This document shows positions 47,401-56,856 of a stretch of DNA of 64,000 nucleotides, piece after piece (positions within the stretch are counted from its first letter, which is position 1; each line of letters begins with the position of its first letter). The DNA is from Melampsora larici-populina 98AG31. Lineage: Eukaryota > Basidiomycota > Pucciniomycetes > Pucciniales > Melampsoraceae. Position numbers and translations under genes: made by a program. Where the stretch lies: NCBI RefSeq assembly GCF_000204055.1, contig NW_006768800.1, positions 186,001-250,000 of the forward strand. Reading direction: 5' to 3'. The notes beneath the pieces were generated by a model. That model was not told where the DNA came from and did no database searches. It saw only the letters and a list, made by a program, of their open reading frames with translations.

Positions 47401-48697
47401 AGGGAGTAATGTTGCGGATAGAAATGAAAAGAGAGCGGTCATTGAAAACGTGATGAGTTGCGCCAGTGTCGAAGATGATGGTAGAGGGAGTGATATCAGT
47501 GTCCAGTTGTGAAACCATTATATGACGGATATCCACACACCCTGAGAAATCGATGTCCGCGAACTGAGGTTCAACAGTTCGTGCATCAGAAGTAGAAGCC
47601 ACAGGAGTATTGCGCTTCTTGTCCTTAGCCTTGAGTACAGGACATTCCGGTTTAGTGTGACCGGTCTTCTTGCAATAATAACAACGTGGACCCTTCGCTT
47701 TGGGTGATCTTGAAATCGAAGTATTGAGTCCATCAGCAACAGATATGTTGCCTCGACGATGAGCCACATCAGCTGCTCCAATAGCTCTGATCATTGATGA
47801 TGAATTGACCGTAGCTCGAGGGTCGTTGATTATCATAGCCTCGAAAGTGTTCGTAATGTTGGGAAAGTCGTTAGGAACACCATTTAAAAGAATACCAGCG
47901 AAAATGTCTTCAGGAATTGACATGCCAGATCTTTCAAGTTTACGGCGGAGAGTCGAAGCAGATTGAATATGAGCATCCAAAGTAGTCGAAGATGGATCAT
48001 ACTTGATAGATATGAATTCATGAAGTAATGACATTCGACCCGCGAAAGTCTGACCCGAGAATTGACTTTTGAGCCAAGCATACCGAACCGATGGAATAGA
48101 AGAATGTTCCGTAAGACGTATAGCAACGCTTCGGTCAATAGTCCAGTGAAACAACCCATTGATACCGCGGGCAATATCTTCACGCCAGCCATCAACGGAA
48201 GGAATAGCTGCTGGATGGAGATAATCGATGCACCCAGTCAAGATTTCCAAGTAAGCCAGGATATCGGCATCCCAAACGTCGAAATTAGAACCGTCTGGTA
48301 AGAGTTCGACCAGACTTGCCAATTTTACTTGACAGTTGCGAGTTCTAACGATCCAAGAGTCCGGGTTTTCACTGCCGGTAATGGTGAAGACATTGGTAAT
48401 AGTCTGATGGACGGTTTGGGGAGCGTTCGTGATTGACTGTTGCTGAAGGATCTGCTGTAAGTTCTGGGAATTGTTAACTCCAGCAGCAGGTGGTCCTTGA
48501 GTTCCAGCAACTTGCATTTCAGGTTCCATGGTCTCGGGGTCGAGCGGTTCGATGGTAGTCGCGTAAGGGTTTGAGGTAAGTTGTTGATTGTCAAGCGATG
48601 ATTGATTGTCAGAAGAAGATTGATTGTTAAAAACGGTAGGTTCGGATTGCGCTGATTCGAAGGATATATCTGAGTCGTCTGGGACTCTAAAGCTCAT
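44468..48697 (-). CDS. Copia gag-pol polyprotein, 1409 residues
   Basis: One frame encodes, in order: a Gln/Asn-rich N-terminus and Gag (residues about 100-330); a CCHC zinc knuckle CYYCKKTGHTKPEC (about 337-350); an aspartic protease IIFDTGATHHVF (about 405); the pre-integrase motif LWHRRLGHVNDR; integrase core with VVADLCGPFP and HWRTDGGGEFVN; reverse transcriptase (about 950-1190) with AFAPTAKF-like ETFAPTAKFTSLM and the catalytic box LLWIHVDDGVICG, where the usual Tyr of YVDD is His; and RNase H (about 1255-1400) with FCDANWGGE and STCHAEYMALG. The order protease-integrase-RT-RNase H defines Ty1/copia. There is no stop or frameshift, so it may be active. It copies RNA to DNA in cytoplasmic particles and inserts it into nuclear DNA. 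Confidence 0.95.
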   Translation of the reverse strand: MSFRVPDDSDISFESAQSEPTVFNNQSSSDNQSSLDNQQLTSNPYATTIEPLDPETMEPEMQVAGTQGPPAAGVNNSQNLQQILQQQSITNAPQTVHQTITNVFTITGSENPDSWIVRTRNCQVKLASLVELLPDGSNFDVWDADILAYLEILTGCIDYLHPAAIPSVDGWREDIARGINGLFHWTIDRSVAIRLTEHSSIPSVRYAWLKSQFSGQTFAGRMSLLHEFISIKYDPSSTTLDAHIQSASTLRRKLERSGMSIPEDIFAGILLNGVPNDFPNITNTFEAMIINDPRATVNSSSMIRAIGAADVAHRRGNISVADGLNTSISRSPKAKGPRCYYCKKTGHTKPECPVLKAKDKKRNTPVASTSDARTVEPQFADIDFSGCVDIRHIMVSQLDTDITPSTIIFDTGATHHVFNDRSLFISIRNITPLPVRMANNNSSSFITGVGRVRICNVTNSNEFLEVNNVYFCENLRHSLLSGIQLEEDGITFRNSSKGIELWKSGSRILTAIKSGRKWILKAFSQPVETAAVLGDFMLWHRRLGHVNDRVLLKLVREKSCVGLPEKLTKTVACEDCAIAKSTKTSTIGPSLISYDGPLQLVVADLCGPFPVKTISGSEYSLEIRDVYSTFMRTYLLKSKNEAANQIKIFIAEAERRTGKKVIHWRTDGGGEFVNNALKSYFAEKGIKIQTSLPYFHEQNGSIERANRTVQGGMRVLLRDSGLPKKFWGFAIITATDLHNRTPNSNTGSKTPIELMFGFSPQVDHLRIFGSWAFVHVPVEKRKKLDDRAIKCRFVGYLDASKGWRFWNPINNEFIDSAHARWLDEKATSRILPEPVSTHLDESSLNHILASNDTIENHEELRILFESLSITYSLEDRLFTETVRQQDLNIDLLHAKAAGFAQRLPRSYQEAMNSEYSTEWKDACKKELEMLIRLKVWEEVVLPPGQKTVSSKWVFAEKTDAHGNITKRKSRFVVRGFTQREGLDFSETFAPTAKFTSLMIIFSITVFHGWHIRGFDVVAAYPHSPIDETIYVKPAEGVLTSKPNLVLLLRKALYGTKQAARCWWKHFSSILAGMGCKYCINDQSLYVLHYKNNIALLWIHVDDGVICGSSIDIINFIHESLLKTFQITWNDNLEQIVGIKIDYKPDGIFLSQPTLTSSVLESTGFTTSKTSTPMIANLQLDTSDKDAIGVNASSYLSILGSLSYLAIGTRPDISFSVNYLARFSSKPGDKHWLALKHLLRYISGTKNEGIYFRKKEQDADLVTFCDANWGGEFSRSTHGFAVFLFGNLVSWASRRQSCVATSTCHAEYMALGVAARESIWIQNLLEDIFKKTFITTLKCDNTAAIKVAQDLHLTKRSHHVAREFHYVNEQIFDGNLKITWIDGPNQKADILTKSLGNVIFQIHKHNICMS

Positions 48698-48769
48698 AAC
48701 CTATTGGGACGAAAGCAGTGGGAAGCAAACTAGATGAAACTAGTGTTAGTGAAATCTACCGAAACAAAC

Positions 48770-49073
48770 AAAAGAGAATGTGACAATTGCATAAAGAGAA
48801 ATAAGGTTCTACCTAGATGAAACTAGTGTTAGTGAATCTACCGAAACAAACAAAAGAGAATGTGACAATAGAGAACAACACAAGTTTAGGGAGAAACTAT
48901 TGCTATTTATCTGAAACATGTTTCAGCTAGGCGTTACAAGAATAAGCTAACGAATAAGATGAAACCAGCCCGATCTAACATTCCTAGATCTTCCACCTGG
49001 GCTAAACCGAAAACGGATGAGACTAGGCTGAATGCCAAGCCACCTACGGTGCCTAGCCACCTCAGCCGTAACA
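48770..49073 (-). repeat. Copia LTR, 5' copy (304 bp)
   Basis: It is identical to the other LTR but for one missing A in the GTGAAATCTACC block. On its inner side the 39 bp at 48731-48769 repeat sequence found inside the LTR (TAGATGAAACTAGTG...), so LTR-like sequence runs past the boundary set by the other copy. Confidence 0.85.
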
Positions 49074-49145
49074 GTGACGGCACGGGACTTTACAACAATG
49101 ACTCCTCCACATTCTAGCACTCCCACTTACCCTGACTCTGCATGC
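49074..49145 (+). repeat. 72-bp direct repeat, right copy
   Basis: Exact match to 44059-44130. After this copy the channel reading frame continues. Confidence 0.9.
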
Positions 49146-51443
49146 ACAGCCCACACAACATCAACACCTCATCTCAGCCCCTCGCACTCTGTTCGCGAAA
49201 AATATCTCGATACACCCCTCGATCAGGCCACGCGCGTTAACCGTCTTGCTAACCGGCGTACCCAATATCATCGTATGGAAAGCACCCCTGAGATCAGTCA
49301 ATCGTCTCGGCAAACCATCCGTTTCGCCGACGGCGATTTCATCAAACCTAACAACGCCTTCGCTCGTTCATGGGTCTCGCTTTATGACTCCAACATTATT
49401 ATCCGCTGGTTCTTTTTCATCACACCGGTACTTGTCTTGGTATGGATCCCAGGAATAATCGGTCTCACGCTCGACAAGAGCCATCTCGAGTTCAGTGCCA
49501 ATCGCATTTCCACTTTCAAGCTTCTCTTTTCTCTGATACGTGTTTTTGAATGACTTGACAGCATATGGGGTGTAGAGCTGGTTTGGTGGTCAGCTTGGCT
49601 CTCAATTGCTTGGGGCGGGTGGTGGATTGGTCTTGCCATTGGGATCCTCACACCCAAGGTTTTCAAATATACCATTGGAGTGATTCTTCCCCCTGGATTT
49701 GTTGACAAATGGGTCGGTTATTTGACTCCGATGAAGAAAGTCATCATGGGGGCCGTATGGAGTTTCTTGAGTTGGTGTCAGTATAAAATTCAATGTTCAC
49801 AATTTTATCCCGGTCATTCCGCATTTATTGACATTTCTTCTTCAATTACCCAGTGACTTTCAACGTGTTCATTTTGAAACACAAAATGAACAATATCACC
49901 GAAGGGGACGATCATGTCTTACATTGGATGATTCAAGTGGGCTTAACAGGACTTTTCGAAGCCATTTCCCATGACATCAAACGGCTGACACTACATTTCT
50001 TTTCAGGGGCTGTTCGGAATGTTTCTATCGACTCTCATTCTTGTTGCCGAAAAACTTTTGATTCAGATCATCGCCAGGTCAGTTGTGACAGAATTCAAGA
50101 ACCGTTTTACCTCTCAACCATAGAGGAGCTAACCCCACCGCGCTTCCCCCAGTAATTTCCACCGCCGGTCATATGAAGATCGAATTCGCGAACAGAAGCA
50201 GGCTATCCGTGCTCTCGTGACATTGTATATGAACAGCCATGACATCGGGCGCTCCGATACGCTGGATCGCGGTTATTTGGCTGGCGGTAGAGGTGCTGAC
50301 CCCGCTAGAGTTCTTCGCAAAGCCTTGAAGGGTGTTAAACAAGTTGCCAAGTCTACTACCACTGTCTTTGGCACTGTAGCTTCCGAGGTCTGTTCATTCC
50401 ATCAACGCTATGATATTCAAGAGTCAATATTGACATCAGGTCTTCGTGGAATCGCCGAGAACAGATAGCTGGCGAGCGGATCCTTCAACCCAACTCACCC
50501 GCCTCGATGGTCCTCTCTGCGCTCTCCTCCGCCAACAAAACTCGACAACTCGCTCGCAGGATCTATTACAGCTTTGTTCCCACTCACTATCGAACAATGA
50601 TGGTTTTGAGTGACATTGGCAAGTTTTTTGACAACGAAGACCAGTCCCGAGAAGCTTTTGAAATCTTCGACAAGGACGAAAATGGCGACGCCAGTTTGGA
50701 AGACATCGAACTGGCTTGCTTGGATGTACGTCTTCATGTTACAATACTGCTGTGCCTTCCACCAAATTAACCCGGTTTTCAAACTTCAGCTTCACCGCGA
50801 GAGACTGTCCTTGGGTTCCGTTAGTCGCCGTCATTCCCTATCTTCTTTTCTAAAATCTGACTTCTTTGATTTCCTCAGAGCATGCGTGATCTTGACAGCG
50901 CCGTTGGGCGATTAGATTCGATTCTAATGTTTATATGGTGAGCTGCTCCTTGATTCGATTTTGCTTCTTCGTATGTTTTACTCATCATTCTTTGGTCTTG
51001 ATCAGGTACTTTATATCGTTACTCATAATGTATGTACCTCACCTATATCGATGATGGTGTTATCTCACCCTAATTGGTTTCCATCCCAGAATTGCATTGC
51101 TGGATGTGTCATTCCAAACGATGCTTGCTTCTGCGGGAACACTCACACTGGGTCTGAGTTGGTTGATCGGAGCCACCGCGCAAGAAGTTCTGTCTTCCGT
51201 TGTTTTTCTGTTCATCAAGCGTGAGTTCTCCAGCGTCACCATCACTTTACTGGTTGATGCTAAAGCTTGATTCAAATTTATATGCTCGCCAGACCCTTAT
51301 GATATCGGAGATCGCGTTGATGTCGACGACATCACCTACGTGGTAAAAGAAATGCACTTGTTGTATACGTACGCCTTCTCACCATACTTTTCCTTGTAAT
51401 ATGTCGCTTGACCCCACGGGCCCGCATCTTTTCAGTGTTTTCA

Positions 51444-51543
51444 NNNNNNNNNNNNNNNNNNNNNNNNNNNNNNNNNNNNNNNNNNNNNNNNNNNNNNNNN
51501 NNNNNNNNNNNNNNNNNNNNNNNNNNNNNNNNNNNNNNNNNNN
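51444..51543. other. Assembly gap of 100 Ns
   Basis: The run of exactly 100 Ns is a placeholder of unknown true size. It removes most of one exon of the mechanosensitive channel, just after the conserved VVKEMHLLYT block. Confidence 0.97.
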
Positions 51544-52536
51544 CTCCCCCATAGTAAGCCAAGCATAACATTATACCATGTCATTTTTATCGATTCTTAT
51601 GCACGGTGCCTCCCTCTATTCTCGCAGGTCTTCTCAACACCAAAAGAATAGTCAAGTTAGTATTACCTTACCCACTTGGATATTTAAGCCTTTTCTAACA
51701 TCGATGATGTAGTATTCGACGGTCAGGTGCCATCAGCGAATCATTCACGTGGGATGTTGACTTCAACACCTCGTTTGATATGATCGAAGCTTTGAGAGAG
51801 AAAATGCTTGCCTTCTTACGGACCGAACGACGCGAATTCGTACCGTCTATCGACATCTCAGTTGAAGGTTTGTCCACCACTTTTTCCTCTTGGCAACATT
51901 CACGGATCTGACATTTGTCGGTATCCAACCTTAGACTTCGAGGGTCAAGCCAAAATGACTTTACAGGCCGACATAAAATACAAATCAAACTGTACGTCGT
52001 CTCCTTCACAACTTTCGCCTACCCAGTTAGCTGAGCCATTTGTCTTCCTTCTGATTTACAGGGCAAAATACAGGGTTAAAAACTCAGAGGCGAAACGTGA
52101 GTCGCCACGCACTCGACGCTTTCTGTTCACACTTGACAGAATCTTTCAATTTTTGACTCACGTTTGTTTTATCTCGGATGGTTATCAGAAATGGGTGTGC
52201 GCATTGAAACAAATCATGGCCGAGTTGGAAATGTGGGGACCGGATGGAAGTGGAAACCCCGACCCACCACCCAGCCCCACCCTTATTCGTCTACTTGAAG
52301 GCCCACCTCCATTGCCTCCCGCGGACAAGACCGAGTCTCCCTCGCGGCGTACACCAGTGAGGTCTGTTCAATTCGGCGAATCGAGCCTGGCAACTGATCT
52401 CTGGCTAGATGAGCCTCTCGATACGTCACCACCTCTTCCTCCGCATCCGCCACCTGCTCATGTTCCAATTGACATAAATCGAGGGCCTTCTCAACTTGGT
52501 ACAGACATCGAGATGCAATTTCAACGTCGAAACTAA

Positions 52537-53187
52537 CATCGCATTGTTAATTTAGTATTCAAGCCCTTCGGTCTATTCTCATTCCTTTTGCACCGCAAAA
52601 AACATTTCCTTATGTTGTGTTGTTAACATCAAATTGAGCCTTTTTCACGACGATCTTCTTTTCATAGACTGGCCACTCTTCACCCTCGTTTTTTACTATT
52701 CTTTGTGCATTCTTTGTGTGTGTGTTTATGTGTGTTTATGAAGTACCTACCCAATCATTCCACCCGTGGTGGATTGAGACCATGTTGAGAAAAAAACCTT
52801 ATACAACCCATGTATACACGATGATTTATTGAAGAACTCCTTGCGTATCCTTTGAAGTGATGAAATCAACATTTAACTTAACCCTCAGATTTCAAGATGA
52901 ATCTATAACCAAGCTGACAATACATTGATGTGTGAAATGAGCAGTCACGGTCTAAACTTGGTGATTGCCCTGCAAACAACATCTGGCCCGCTACGCTACG
53001 CACCGATATAACTGATATATTCCATATGTAGCATTGTGGTTTACTGCAATGGCTTAATCGCAAATGCTACGCGATTCATAAGCTGCCGCTATGGTAAGTG
53101 CCTTGCATTGCCGGGTATCACAACACAACTCAACATTCACTTAGGAACTGGGCTCTTCAGTGGTCAGAGCAACACCGGGTAAGCAAC
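52537..53187. other. Spacer; 3' flank of the channel gene and target site of the next element
   Basis: No gene is seen. The last 11 bp (53177-53187, GGGTAAGCAAC) form the left target-site duplication of the 7.1-kb element. Confidence 0.5.
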
Positions 53188-53700
53188 TAACTTAACTAAG
53201 TACCTCCTCGCGGGCGTCCTACGGAGCTTGCGGAGGAGGGACTTACGACTTATTCGTACTTCGTTGCATGATTAGATTGCCAAATTTCGGATTTTTGACT
53301 ATTTGAGACTGAATCTGCATCACTGCATCCACCATCAACTCCTTAAAAAAACTGAATCGGGTAAAAAATTCTTGAACATCTTGTACATAGTCTCATTGAA
53401 TCCAAACCAATGGTGAATGGTAGCTTCTTCCTTCAAACCGAAGAAGAAATAGTGTAACTTTTTTTGATACCGATTGGACAACTGCGGAGACGGCTGGACC
53501 CAAGAGAGGTCCATTTCGTTTTGACCATGGAAAGAGAGAGAGTGAATCAATGATCAGGAGAGAGAGAGATAGAGGAGAGAGAGATAACGATAATGGAAAT
53601 CTTTCAACGTTGGGCTGGATAGCTCCAGCTTCAAACAGGGAGAGAGAAAATGTTCTGGTTCTGAACGCAATCCCATCAAAGTTGTCGAGATTATTTTGCG

Positions 53701-56700
53701 ATGGCCACGACCGATCCACCTGCTTTCGATGATACGAGAAAGAAAACACTCCGTAGCTCAGCTGGGAATCATATTACAACTGAAAAGTCTGCGTCTAACT
53801 TCAATAACCGACGACCTACGGAGCTCCTTGCGGCTACGCCTGCGACTACAGTTTCTAAGCAAACTCGGGCGAAAGTTGTACTTCCAGACTACATCTTGGC
53901 TTTATCCAATGAAGAACTGCGCAAGGTGATTGAGGACAATCATTTGAAGAAATATAATTGTCCAGCTAAAGATCTACAAGTGGAAGCAGTAATTGCCTTG
54001 GTCAGGGGCCACGACACATTTGTATTAGCTGGAACTGGCTATGGAAAAACCCGAATTGCCGAGTTGTTCCTCGACCTCTTTGCCAAGGAGGCAAAGGCGA
54101 ATATTATTGTTTTCAATCCACTAGATGCTTTGGGCGACAACCAGGTAAATAAAGCAAATCTCCACCATTTCTTTGAGCTTATAAATTTGTATATAATATT
54201 AATTGCATGTTCTGGTTGTATGAAGGTTGCCGAGAAAAAAAAATGGAAGATCAACGCGGTGAATTTGACAAAGGAAAGCTTTACGGATGATGTGGAAAAA
54301 GACATCATGGCAGGTGTATACTCTGTGATATATGTGGTGAGGAATAACTTCCGACTTCAGAAACTCTATTCTACACAAGCTGACGTGAAAACTACGTCAA
54401 TTTCGAGCAAAGAGCCCGGAGATTTTTTTGAACAGCAAGCGTTTTGAGCGTATTTACTTCAGTGCAAAATTTCAAGACCGTCTGATTGCAAAGGTGCTAG
54501 ATGAAGCACATATGATTTACTGGTGGGGGATGGTTCAGAGCGGACGAGCAAAACACAGTTCTGCATTCACGCGGCTACAGGATGGCGTGCAGCTTTCGAC
54601 CATCATACGGCGACCTTTGCCTCCGACTACTGGCGACAAATAAAATTCCTCTTTTATTAATGTCAGCGACTTGTGCACCAAGACCTTTTTCGGCGATTTT
54701 GAACAACTTGAGCATCCAGGAAGCTGATCTCAAGATTGTGCGAGGCGAGCTGAGTCGTTCAAACATCACTATACTTCGAATCCAAATGGACCACGGGTTA
54801 CGGAAAGCAATGGACTTAAAACTTATGTATGCCAAGAAAGGAGAAGTCCCCGACGTGGATTTGGTCAAGTCACTTATTTACTCATCGACCAGGGGTGCAA
54901 CTTTTGACGTGATGAAGGCAGTTAATGAAGCCCGAGGAACACCATTAGGCGAGCACAATCCAGACAGTACCCTGATCCGAAGATATCATTCATGTATTGG
55001 AAAAAAAGAGAAACTGAGGGGAATTTCAGGTTATACAAATGATGAATTCCCTCTAATTTCGTGTACAAATGCTCTCGGCCTTGGACAAGATTGGCCTTCG
55101 GTGATGCAGGTAATTGTGATGGCCCGTACAGCCCTTCCCGAGCTGACTCAACTTTTTGGGCGATGTGGACGAGGGAACAGTCCAGGGCTAGCTATTCACT
55201 TTGTTGAAAGAATACGTACTGGTGGTTCAAATTCCGTGGAAGATGTCGATGATAGCAAAGAGATGACGGATGACCAGCTCATGGATGCGTATGCTTTCAC
55301 CCCGATATGCCTACGAGTGGCACTATCACTGGGGAACACGCGTAAGTAGTCCAATGCCTGAATGGTGGTAAACTCAATCCGCTGATGTTGTTATTCAGAA
55401 TTGGGACAGTTCCATGTTGTGTAGATGATCCAAGAGTAATCGCTGAAAAGGAACGGGAAGTAGCCGCAGGTTTCCCAATATGCCAGTGCTCGAATTGTAG
55501 CCCAAAAGCGGCTGAGATGCTCATCTGCAACTTACCTAGATTGACAAAACAAAATTACAAGTTGGCTATGGAAGACGCTTTCAGTGTTGAGGGATTTTTA
55601 AAACCTGAAGAGATCAAGGCAAAGAAGAATGAAGTGATCAATGGTAATGGTGCAGAGACATCTAAAAAATCTTTTTCAAAAAAACGAAATGCCACGTTGG
55701 ATCCAGCATTGAAAGACCTCGCAGATGAATTGGTTTCAATTTATAAGTTGCATCATCACAAAGTCTTTGGAGAAGATGATTGCTGTGAAAGCGAAGATTA
55801 TTTCGGTCTGGATGAGGCAAGAGCCATACACTGCAGACATTATTCGGGTTCCCCAAGTGGGCAGGGAAAAATGATTGGGAGTATGATTTGTCATAAAATG
55901 GTCTATCACTCCACACCTGAGCCATAACACCCACACTACATATGTGTAGCAGGCTCAGTGAATATGTGGTTATCATGTACATACAGTTCTGCTCAGTTAT
56001 CTGCTCATCAGGACAAGTTATTCATATGTAATACATGCTGTAACTTCTTTCAGATTGAAAAAAGCTTCCAAAAGATTGACTACATACACTGACTCAATGT
56101 TTTGGTGTAATCTCATCAACTCAACTGCATGTAACACACTTTCTGTTACTAAGACATAGCTTCAACAATATTGCCTGAGCAGCTACAGAATTATATGTAG
56201 TGAATTTTTGGGAAAAAAAATTCAAAGTCGAAAAAGTTACATGTGGTATAACATGTGATTTATTTATTCTGATGGGCAAAAAACTGAGCAGACCTGTATG
56301 TACATGATAGACAACTATTGACTTAGCTTGCTGCACATATGTAGTGTGGGTGAAATGGCCCAGGTGTGCAGTATTAGATTCTTTTATGAAAAACTGTACT
56401 ATTAATCATTTTCCTCTGCCAAATTGGGGAAGTTGAATGATGTTTACAGTGATAGTTAACGCACTAGACAAGATTGAACATCAACAGGACATTGAGGAGA
56501 CCATGGGAGGTGATATACTAGAAGGAGGGGTCAAGGTTGTTTTTGATTATATTGAAGAATGGAGGACACAAGATGTAGCCATAGAACTTTCAAATAAACG
56601 AGTGAAAACATTAGAGTCAAAAAATAAATCTGATGTAAATTGTGTGTTAACAGAAACAACTAATATCATACAAACTCCGACCGGTCCTGCAGCAGCAACA

Positions 56701-56856
56701 AAAAAGAAACGACGAACTTCAGCTCAGGTAAAAGCAGATAAAGAAGCTAATGCTCTTAAAGCTGCATATAATAAGCGGTGTTTGGACTGGTTGAGGGTGG
56801 ATAAGATTCCATACGACCAACTAGATGCAAAAGAGGAGGCTTGCCAAAATAAGTGA
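53701..56856 (+). pseudogene. RecQ-like superfamily 2 DNA helicase, damaged
   Basis: The exons 53701-54144, 54226-54336 and 54413-~54590 splice cleanly. Helicase motifs: Walker A AGTGYGKTRIAE (motif I), FNPLDALGDNQ (Ia), VLDEAHMIYWWG (II, DEAH), LLMSATCAPRP (III), LIYSSTRGAT (IV), ISCTNALGLGQDWPSVMQVI (V) and QLFGRCGRGN (VI). A cysteine cluster CQCSNC follows near 55485. Breaks: near 54585-54595 the frame must shift by one base to go from FTRLQDG to SFRPSYGDL; a second mismatch of phase occurs at the intron 55342-55398; and a 590-bp MITE (55846-56435) cuts the C-terminal region. The open frame 56437-56856 after the MITE, with a Lys-rich TKKKRRTSAQVKADKE segment, is probably the displaced C-terminus. 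It likely unwound DNA for element mobility (inference from position). Confidence 0.7.
55846..56435. mobile_element. Long-TIR MITE family, copy B (590 bp), inside the helicase gene
   Basis: It aligns throughout with 9860-10452. CACCCACACTACATATGTG (55929-55947) and its reverse complement (56333-56351) lie within inverted repeats of over 100 bp whose outer ends are GGTTCCCC and GGGGAAGTTG. The helicase frame runs in, reads about 25 MITE-derived codons and stops at 55925. Confidence 0.78.

Larger units (their letters stand above)
44131..49073 (-). mobile_element. Ty1/copia LTR retrotransposon, structurally intact
   Basis: The element is 4.94 kb in minus orientation, with two near-identical LTRs around one uninterrupted gag-pol frame. 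Near-identity of LTRs, which are identical at insertion, implies a recent event. I found no standard initiator-tRNA primer-binding site directly after the 5' LTR; GGTTATGAGC overlapping the start codon is a weak candidate. It sits inside exon 1 of the mechanosensitive-channel gene. Confidence 0.92.
43774..52536 (+). pseudogene. EF-hand MscS-type mechanosensitive channel, interrupted by a retrotransposon
   Basis: Exon 1 starts at MPVSPATGQ (43774) and is broken at 44130 by a copia element; it resumes at 49146 and ends at 49489. Further exons: 49562-49776, 49854-49936, 50007-50077, 50153-50387, 50465-50725, 50790-50819, 50879-50937, 51006-51029, 51090-51220, 51293-51368, one cut by the N gap from 51436, then 51628-51655, 51713-51867, 51935-51991, 52062-52096 and 52189-52536. 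Phases agree throughout if the insertion is left out. Features: membrane segments such as WWSAWLSIAWGGWWIGLAI; an EF-hand (FDKDENGDASLEDIE) before the pore; and the MscS core with SWLIGATAQEVLSSVVFLFI and HPYDIGDRVDVDD. The C-terminal tail is proline-rich. Relatives are the fission-yeast Msy1/Msy2 ER channels that limit Ca2+ rise in hypo-osmotic shock. This copy should be non-functional unless the insertion is an assembly artefact or haplotype-specific. Confidence 0.85.

Noticed and set aside
52283..52468. Minus-strand frame opposite the proline-rich tail of the channel
   Set aside because: Shadow of the real last exon (52189-52536); composition is the reverse of the Pro-rich coding strand.
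55385..55927. Helicase C-terminus ending in a natural stop at 55925
   Set aside because: The last ~25 codons lie inside the nested MITE, so the stop is not original.
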